Source: an uncultured Oscillospiraceae bacterium (lineage in GTDB: Bacteria; Bacillota; Clostridia; Oscillospirales; Oscillospiraceae). Taken from it: a DNA stretch of 10,852 bases. A program made the position numbers and the translations under genes. Positions 6,789 through 10,852 of the stretch are shown here, piece after piece. Every line of letters begins with the position of its first letter. Position 1 is the stretch's first letter. The DNA is taken from positions 1 to 10,852 of the forward strand of contig CAKTKV010000042.1 of NCBI GenBank assembly GCA_934572355.1, given 5' to 3'. The notes beneath the pieces were generated by a model, which was not told the origin of the DNA, did no database searches, and saw only the letters and a program-made list of their open reading frames with translations.

Positions 6789-6810
6789 CTCATAAAAAGG
6801 AGTTGGTCAC

Positions 6811-7587
6811 ATGAGCAAACAGATGCGGCGGTATAATGTCACCGAGTTTATAAATGAGAGAGGCAGCGTCAGCTTTGATGAGCTTCAGCGGCATTTCCCG
6901 TCTGTGTCCGACATGACTCTGCGCACCGATCTCAAGGAGCTTGCCGAGCGCGGCGAGATAATACGCGTGCGCGGCGGCGCCCGCTCCATCAACACCAGCA
7001 CCCACGCCAGTGATCTGTACTTCCGCAGGCTCCAGCGCAATGTCGATAAGAAGGATCAGATTGCGCAGAAGGCCGAGCACTATCTGCGCGAGCAGCTTGA
7101 CAAGAACCCGAACCTGAGCATATATCTCGGCTCGGGCAGCACGATCACCGACATTGCCAACCATTTCCCCGACGAGTGGTGTACCGTCTTCACCAGCAGC
7201 ATCAGCTGCGCGTACGCCCTTTCCGCTCTGAAAAAACCGACGGTCACTGTCTGCGGCGGTACGCTCAACCGCTTCAACTGCTGCTGTGACAGCCCCTTGA
7301 ATCTCGCGTACCTTGAGCGTATCAACTTCGATATAATGTTTCTCGCCGTTGCCGGGTACTCCGACGTTGAGGGCTTCACCTGCGTGAAAGAGATCATGGA
7401 CGAAACTCTCGGCAGCATAATCAAGCGCTCGAAAAAAATAATCGTCCCGATCGACTCCACTAAAATCGGTGTGGCATATCCGATCACACACGCTACGCTC
7501 GACGATGTGGATATGATAATATCCGACGATGGCATACCCGAAAAGACCCGGCAGCACTTCATCGACATCGGCATTCAGGTCCTCTGA
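6811..7587 (+). CDS. DeoR-family transcriptional regulator
   Basis: A 258-residue DeoR-type repressor or activator. The N-terminal winged HTH (about 5-58) contains VSFDELQRHF, SVSDMTLRTDLKELAERGEI and the wing IRVRGGA. The DeoRC sensor domain (about 80-240) shows the family ligand-loop equivalents LGSGST (106-111), TSS (128-130), CGGTLN, then FDIMFLAVAGYSDVEGFTC, KEIMDETL and the closing VPIDSTKIG plus IISDDGIP. These domains usually bind a phosphorylated sugar or related metabolite in a ribose-5-phosphate-isomerase-like fold. An unusual run of three cysteines (157-159) lies in the loop after CGGTLN. It is divergent from the TRAP operon and is the obvious candidate for its local regulator, possibly autoregulated through the shared 300-base region. 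The effector is unknown; no sugar kinase accompanies it. Confidence 0.94.
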   Translation: MSKQMRRYNVTEFINERGSVSFDELQRHFPSVSDMTLRTDLKELAERGEIIRVRGGARSINTSTHASDLYFRRLQRNVDKKDQIAQKAEHYLREQLDKNPNLSIYLGSGSTITDIANHFPDEWCTVFTSSISCAYALSALKKPTVTVCGGTLNRFNCCCDSPLNLAYLERINFDIMFLAVAGYSDVEGFTCVKEIMDETLGSIIKRSKKIIVPIDSTKIGVAYPITHATLDDVDMIISDDGIPEKTRQHFIDIGIQVL

Positions 7588-7605
7588 AGCTGTGCCGTGC
7601 TTCGC

Positions 7606-7660
7606 CGAACCCCGAAGAAAGCCTCCGTATCAACGGTTTTCTTCGGGGTTCGTTTTGTTT
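7606..7660 (+). terminator. Intrinsic terminator of the DeoR-family gene
   Basis: CGAACCCCGAAGAAAGCC (7606-7623) pairs along 18 bases with 7635-7652 (one G-T wobble), with an 11-base loop, followed by TTTTGTTT. It begins 18 bases after the stop codon. The T-run overlaps the stop codon of the convergent SpoIVB-like gene. For the opposite strand there is no T-run after the stem, so it is mainly one-directional. Confidence 0.9.
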
Positions 7661-8651
7661 ATGCCGCTTTGCTCATTATCCCCGCCGCGCGCAGCATATC
7701 CTGTATGCTCACGGCGTAGCCCTTCGTCGGGTCGGAGACGAACACGTGCGTCACCGCGCCGACGAGCTTTCCGTTCTGGATTATCGGGCTGCCGCTCATG
7801 CCCTGCACGATGCCGCCCGTCTTCTGGATAAGCTCCGGGTCGGTCACGCTGAGCATCGCGTGCGTGCCGTCGGCCTCACGGTAGATGCGGTTTATCTCGA
7901 TCGCGTACTCGCGGCTGTCGCGCCCGTTTATCGTCGAAACTATCGACGCCGTCCCGACCGCGATGCTGCCCGTCTCCATCATCCGTCCATCCATCGACAC
8001 ATATGCCTGCCCGAAAATTCCCTGCGCGGTGTTCATTTCGATGCTGCCGAGCACCTTACCCAAGTCGGCGCAGCCGTTCAGCTCGCCGGGACTGCCCGAA
8101 ACGCCGGGGTTCACGCTGACTATCTGCGCGTCCGTGATGCTGCCCTCCCTGACTGGGATCGTCAGCCCCGTGTCGGAATCGCTGACACTGTGCCCGAGCG
8201 CGCCGAACACGCCGCTGTCCGGGTCGCAGAAGGTGAGCGTTCCAAGTCCGGACAGCCCGTCGCGCAGCCATATGCCGAGCAGCCACTCGCCCTCGCCCGA
8301 CTGCGCGGGTGTCACATTTATGCTCATGCTCTTGCTCCCGCGCTGAAGCCCCAGGCACACGCTCTCGCCGCCGCACTCGCCGACCGCGGAAATGACCTCC
8401 TGCGCGTCGGCGACCTTACTGCCGTTGACCGCGGTTATCAGATCGCCCTGATGCACGCCCGCGCTCTGCGCCGGGGACACCGTCCCGCTCTCCGTCTCGA
8501 TCTCTGAAAAGCCCGCTACCACTACGCCCTCTGTGCTTATCTGTACTCCAACGACCTGCCCGCCGACAACAAGCTCCTGTGCAAAGGCCGGAACCGTAAG
8601 CACCGTCGCAAGCAGCAGCGACCACAGGCCGGTCACTATCGCCTTTTTCAT
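7659..8651 (-). CDS. spoIVB: SpoIVB-family sporulation serine peptidase (S55)
   Basis: A 330-residue secreted protease of the SpoIVB family. In Bacillus, SpoIVB is released from the forespore and triggers pro-sigma-K processing in the mother cell. Order of parts: signal/anchor segment (about 4-24, ending AFA before Gln25), PDZ domain (about 50-115, SAGVHQGDLITAVNG), then the S55 peptidase with GALGHS (His154), Asp271 and GMSGSP (Ser286). The 15-residue Asp-Ser spacing equals that of the Bacillus enzyme, and AVTHVFVSDPTKGYAV is strongly family-like. It is about 95 residues shorter than Bacillus SpoIVB. The chosen ATG (MKK) has GGGAGGG 7 bases upstream; an upstream TTG at 8684 lacks support. 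Neither recN nor spo0A adjoins it, so it may be the second SpoIVB-type paralogue known in some clostridia. Confidence 0.92.
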   Translation of the reverse strand: MKKAIVTGLWSLLLATVLTVPAFAQELVVGGQVVGVQISTEGVVVAGFSEIETESGTVSPAQSAGVHQGDLITAVNGSKVADAQEVISAVGECGGESVCLGLQRGSKSMSINVTPAQSGEGEWLLGIWLRDGLSGLGTLTFCDPDSGVFGALGHSVSDSDTGLTIPVREGSITDAQIVSVNPGVSGSPGELNGCADLGKVLGSIEMNTAQGIFGQAYVSMDGRMMETGSIAVGTASIVSTINGRDSREYAIEINRIYREADGTHAMLSVTDPELIQKTGGIVQGMSGSPIIQNGKLVGAVTHVFVSDPTKGYAVSIQDMLRAAGIMSKAA

Positions 8652-8657
8652 AAAATT

Positions 8658-8706
8658 TCCCTCCCGGCTGATAATATCTCGCAAGATAATTATGTGCCGG
8701 GAGGGA
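8658..8706 (-). promoter_or_regulatory. Inverted repeat sequestering the spoIVB Shine-Dalgarno
   Basis: TCCCTCCCGGC (8658-8668, plus strand) is perfectly complementary to GCCGGGAGGGA (8696-8706), with 27 bases between. In the mRNA the right arm becomes an anti-SD that pairs 11 bp with the GGGAGGG ribosome site (8659-8665). Beyond a single bulged base the pairing continues weakly toward the start codon, and the loop itself contains a small TATCT/AGATA stem. The result would be a hairpin hiding the ribosome site. Confidence 0.6.
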
Positions 8707-8742
8707 GAAATTAAAGGCGGAGCTTGCTGTCAAAAATACCTT

Positions 8743-8771
8743 ATTATTCTTCTTTAGTGCTTTTTTATCAA
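8743..8771 (-). promoter_or_regulatory. Candidate sigma-A-like promoter upstream of spoIVB
   Basis: Minus-strand reading: TTGATA (8766-8771, 5 of 6), 17-base spacer, AATAAT (8743-8748, 5 of 6). A start near 8736 would give a leader of about 85 bases that contains the complete SD-masking hairpin. I saw no convincing forespore sigma-G or sigma-F type promoter, which is what a Bacillus-like spoIVB would use, and no clear terminator after ruvX, so read-through from folC-ruvX is also possible. Confidence 0.45.
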
Positions 8772-8791
8772 CAATTTTTATACATTAGTTT

Positions 8792-9202
8792 CTACTTCAG
8801 GCTTCCCAGATATCCTTCCAATATCAGGCTCGCCGCGACAGCATCGACGGTTTTGCGATGCTGCTTTTCCTTTTTGCCCGCCGCGTGGAGTATCGCGTGC
8901 GCCTCGATGCTGCTGCGCCGCTCGTCCCAGAGCACGACCGGCAGTCCGCTGTCACGCTCGAGCATGGCCTTGAACTCGCGGCTCTTCTCCGCGCGTACGC
9001 CCTCGCTGCCGTCCATGTTCTTCGGCAGCCCGAGCACGAGAGTGCCGACCTCGCGCGCCGCCGCTTCCTCGGCTATGCGCTTTGACGCGCGCTCCATGTC
9101 CCATTCATTCATCGTCCACGCCTCGCCGCAGAGCATCCCCAGCAGGTCGGACACTGCAAGTCCTATTCGCTGGTCTCCGTAATCTATCGCCATTATCCGC
9201 AT
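8792..9202 (-). CDS. ruvX: RuvX/YqgF-type Holliday junction resolvase-like nuclease
   Basis: A 136-residue protein of the YqgF/RuvX family (RNase H fold), associated with recombination and 16S rRNA 5'-end maturation. Seen: first-strand AIDYGDQRIGLAVSD with Asp7, GLPKNMDGSEG (58-68), the DERRSS motif (93-98, DERLTT in most members) with Glu94, and the C-terminal VDAVAASLILEGYL with Asp120. The three acidic residues expected for metal binding are all present, and the length is standard. The start overlaps the translational control of folC: its GAGGTGG ribosome site runs over the folC stop codon 9 bases upstream. In many Firmicutes ruvX follows alaS; here it follows folC. Confidence 0.94.
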   Translation of the reverse strand: MRIMAIDYGDQRIGLAVSDLLGMLCGEAWTMNEWDMERASKRIAEEAAAREVGTLVLGLPKNMDGSEGVRAEKSREFKAMLERDSGLPVVLWDERRSSIEAHAILHAAGKKEKQHRKTVDAVAASLILEGYLGSLK

Positions 9203-9211
9203 TTTTCCACC

Positions 9212-10483
9212 TCAGTATTTCTCAAAGCATGCGCGTATCTCGCCCACGGAATAAAGCGAGCCGACCGCGCAGATCATAGTGTCCGGATCGTCCCCGGCGA
9301 TATCGAGCGCCATGCTCACCCCGTCCTTTATGCTCTCGCAGACGGTGACGTCCTTGCCGTATTTTTTCAGGAACTTCCCAAGCTCCTCCGCCGGGAGAGC
9401 TCGCACTGAGTCCGGCGCGATGCAGACATACTCGTCCGCCACGGGGTCGAGCGAGTCGAAAATACCCGCGTAGTCCTTATCCTTCAGCACACCCACGAGC
9501 AGCACGCGGCGCGAATCCGGGAAGTAGCTTCTCAGATTCTCCGCAACAGTCTGCGCGCACTGCGGGTTGTGCCCGCCGTCAACGATGAAGCACGGCTCAT
9601 CATTCACAAGCTCGAAGCGCCCCGGCCAGCTCACGGCGTACAGTCCGTGCTCCACATCGCTCTGGTCGAGCGCCCAGCCGCGGCGGCGCAGTACCTCCAC
9701 GAGCTCCAGTACGACAGCGGCGTTGCGCAGCTGGTTTGCCCCCAGCAGCGGCAGCGCGTAGACCTCGCCGCGATAGGTGAAGCTCTGACCGAAGAGACTG
9801 TCAAACTCGCTGTGCAGCTCCGAGAAATCTGCGACGTGCAGCCTTGCGCCGACCTCGTCGCAGCGCTCGCGCACGATCTCCGTCACGCTCTGCGACTGCT
9901 GGTACAGCACGCAGTCCGCGCCCGGCTTTATGATCCCGGCCTTCTCTTCGGCGATCTGCTCGACAGTATTTCCGAGCACAGCCGTGTGGTCAAGGCCGAT
10001 GTTCATGATAACGCAGGCTTCAGGCGCCTCGATAACGTTCGTCGCATCGAGCCGCCCTCCGAGCCCGACCTCGAGCACAACGATGTCACAGTTCTGCTCC
10101 TTGAACCAGACCATGGCCGCGGCGGTCATAAGCTCAAACTCCGTCGGGTGATCGGCCATCGCGTCGGCCGCGATCTTCACGAGCGACACATCCGCCGCGA
10201 GTACATCGTCGTCGATCTGCTTGCCGTTTATCTGCATGCGCTCATTGAATCGGTAAAGATAGGGCGAAGTGAAAAGCCCGGTCTTGTAGCCTGCCGCCTT
10301 GAGTACAGACGCCGTCATCGCAGCGCAGCTGCCCTTGCCGTTTGTCCCGGCGATGTGAACAAACTTCATCCCGTTCTGCGGGTTCCCGAGCTTCTCCAAA
10401 AGCTCCGTGATGCGTTCGAGCCCCGGCCTCGAGCCGAACCACTCTGTCCTATTTATATATTCAAGCGCTTCCTTATAATCCAT
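9212..10483 (-). CDS. folC: Bifunctional folylpolyglutamate synthase/dihydrofolate synthase
   Basis: A 423-residue Mur-ligase-fold enzyme adding glutamate to folates (ATP, cytosol). Motifs, numbered from MDYKEALEYI: P-loop GTNGKGS (46-52), TSPYLYRFNERMQING, VLEVGLGGRLDATN (136-149), NIGLDH (161-166) followed by EEKAGIIKPG with the lysine expected to be modified (Lys181), WPGRFE (286-291) and the C-terminal-domain VDGGHNP (301-307; DGAHNP is more usual). I chose the ATG at 10483 rather than the one 9 bases upstream (10492), because family members begin close to MxYxEAL and the AAAGGA ribosome site would lie only about 2 bases from the upstream ATG but about 10 from this one; the choice is not certain. 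Followed tightly by ruvX; divergent from rpmG. Confidence 0.95.
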   Translation of the reverse strand: MDYKEALEYINRTEWFGSRPGLERITELLEKLGNPQNGMKFVHIAGTNGKGSCAAMTASVLKAAGYKTGLFTSPYLYRFNERMQINGKQIDDDVLAADVSLVKIAADAMADHPTEFELMTAAAMVWFKEQNCDIVVLEVGLGGRLDATNVIEAPEACVIMNIGLDHTAVLGNTVEQIAEEKAGIIKPGADCVLYQQSQSVTEIVRERCDEVGARLHVADFSELHSEFDSLFGQSFTYRGEVYALPLLGANQLRNAAVVLELVEVLRRRGWALDQSDVEHGLYAVSWPGRFELVNDEPCFIVDGGHNPQCAQTVAENLRSYFPDSRRVLLVGVLKDKDYAGIFDSLDPVADEYVCIAPDSVRALPAEELGKFLKKYGKDVTVCESIKDGVSMALDIAGDDPDTMICAVGSLYSVGEIRACFEKY

Positions 10484-10525
10484 ACCTACCATATCCTTTG
10501 CGTTTATCTGATGATTATTACCATG

Positions 10526-10554
10526 ACTATAACACCGATCCGCTCCCGCGGCAA
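10526..10554 (-). promoter_or_regulatory. Candidate extended -10 promoter of folC
   Basis: Minus-strand reading: TTGCCG (10549-10554, 4 of 6), 17-base spacer, TATAGT (10526-10531, 5 of 6) preceded by TGT as an extended -10. A start near 10519 leaves about 35 bases of leader. The spacer contains CGGGAGCGGATC, nearly identical to the motif in the PocR/AraC gene promoter. Confidence 0.55.
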
Positions 10555-10581
10555 GGGAAAAAGCGTTTTATTTTCCTTTAG

Positions 10582-10591
10582 TTTACGTAAA
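10582..10591. promoter_or_regulatory. Perfect 10-bp palindrome between the folC and rpmG promoters
   Basis: TTTACGTAAA is centred at 10586.5, 7 bases upstream of the rpmG -35 and about 28 from the folC -35, a natural position for a shared operator or an UP-like element. No regulator is recognised by me for this site, and a palindrome of this AT-rich type can arise by chance. Confidence 0.3.
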
Positions 10592-10598
10592 AAAGTTA

Positions 10599-10627
10599 TT
10601 GACCGCATGGATGTTCTATGTTATATT
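10599..10627 (+). promoter_or_regulatory. Strong extended -10 promoter of rpmG
   Basis: TTGACC (10599-10604, 5 of 6), 17-base spacer, TATATT (10622-10627, 5 of 6) with TGT directly upstream. An AT-rich stretch precedes the -35. The match quality fits a highly expressed ribosomal-protein operon; predicted start near 10634. Confidence 0.72.
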
Positions 10628-10633
10628 ATGTAT

Positions 10634-10760
10634 TACCTGTCGGATGAGAGGTCTATTTTTGTGCGCATTTTTGCGCGCTGTCAGAGCTGCCCATCCAATA
10701 CAGGGAGGCAATGCCCGTCTCCTTTTACGGCGGGTAAATAAAATAGGAGGTGCCGAAAGA
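10634..10760 (+). promoter_or_regulatory. rpmG 5' leader with alternative hairpins
   Basis: About 127 bases from the predicted start to the ATG. Possible helices are GCGCA/TGCGC (10663-10667, 10672-10676); GGAGGC/GTCTCC (10704-10709, 10717-10722, followed by TTTT); CCCG/CGGG (10714-10717, 10731-10734); and CTCCT/AGGAG (10719-10723, 10745-10749), the last covering the ribosome site. The final three are mutually exclusive. No known riboswitch class is recognised. Confidence 0.35.
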
Positions 10761-10852
10761 ATGGCTGCAGGCGCAAGAGTAAAAATCACACTCAGATGCG
10801 AAGAATGCAAGCAGAGGAACTACAACACGGTCAAGAACAAGAAGAACACTTC
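10761..10852 (+). CDS. rpmG: 50S ribosomal protein L33, zinc-ribbon form (5' part)
   Basis: The first 30 codons of L33, cut by the window end. The sequence [20 protein letters not shown] is followed by [10 protein letters not shown], typical of bacterial L33. A CxxC knuckle (CEEC) marks the zinc-binding form, which would need a second cysteine pair beyond the window. AGGAGG (10745-10750) lies 10 bases before the ATG. In many Firmicutes this gene leads into secE, nusG and the L11/L1 genes; that continuation is expected here but not visible. Confidence 0.95.
   Translation, partial: MAAGARVKITLRCEECKQRNYNTVKNKKNT

Noticed and set aside
6790..7557. A 255-codon minus-strand open frame opposite the DeoR-family gene
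   Set aside because: The sense strand has promoter, ribosome site, full DeoR domains and a terminator; the antisense frame has none of these.
7746..8507. A 253-codon plus-strand open frame opposite spoIVB
   Set aside because: Antisense to an intact S55 peptidase with all catalytic residues; low-complexity composition and no ribosome site evident.
8649..8684. Upstream TTG as start of the SpoIVB-like protein
   Set aside because: It would place 11 polar residues before a good signal sequence and would have no ribosome site, while the MKK ATG has GGGAGGG 7 bases upstream.
8728..8733. Perfect minus-strand TTGACA upstream of spoIVB
   Set aside because: At 16-18 bases spacing there is no acceptable -10; the TTGATA/AATAAT pair just upstream is the better candidate.
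8707..8791. Possible terminator after ruvX
   Set aside because: The region is AT-rich with T-runs but I found no GC-rich stem ahead of them in the transcript direction.
9569..10741. A 390-codon plus-strand open frame opposite folC
   Set aside because: It runs antisense through the whole of a clearly conserved folC and then across the promoters and leader of rpmG; its protein is arginine/histidine/valine-rich with no recognisable domain. It is a by-product of GC-rich third positions.
1..10852. Insertion sequences, attachment sites, CRISPR repeats, tRNA genes
   Set aside because: No transposase or integrase frame, no regularly spaced repeat units, no cloverleaf-like sequence and no flanking direct repeats were seen.

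Overview
The window reads as chromosomal DNA of a fairly GC-rich, low-GC-phylum (Firmicutes/Bacillota) anaerobe, most likely a gut-type clostridium of the Oscillospiraceae kind. The reasons are strong AGGAGG-type ribosome binding sites, sigma-A-like promoters in AT-rich gaps, a SpoIVB-type sporulation protease, a clostridial LCAC lipobox and a zinc-ribbon L33 gene. The family-level placement is inference. No mobile element, CRISPR array, tRNA or rRNA is visible.

Left part (1-2005): a PocR-sensor AraC-type regulator on the minus strand is divergent from a single-gene TraX-like membrane protein on the plus strand. The TraX gene has its own promoter and a hairpin terminator that also closes the next, convergent operon.

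Middle (2010-7660): a five-gene minus-strand operon runs dctP - [hairpins] - dctQ - dctM - patatin-like lipase - SGNH/GDSL esterase. It encodes a complete TRAP uptake system for an organic acid-type solute plus two cytoplasmic serine hydrolases. A DeoR-family regulator is transcribed divergently from it. The roughly 300-base shared control region holds candidate promoters for both directions and a striking ladder of AT palindromes spaced about two helical turns apart. The simplest reading is a DeoR-controlled import-and-de-esterification module; the substrate cannot be read from sequence.

Right part (7659-10852): housekeeping and sporulation genes. folC and ruvX are tightly coupled. They are followed by a SpoIVB-family protease gene whose Shine-Dalgarno sequence lies inside an 11-bp perfect inverted repeat, and which is not followed by spo0A. 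Divergent from folC, a strong extended -10 promoter drives rpmG (L33) through a leader of about 127 nt. The gene is cut by the window end and would normally lead into secE-nusG.

The most interesting items are the TRAP/two-hydrolase operon with its phased-palindrome control region, the perfect hairpin separating dctP from dctQM, and the ribosome-site-masking hairpin before the SpoIVB homologue. All promoter and RNA structure calls were made by eye and are candidates.
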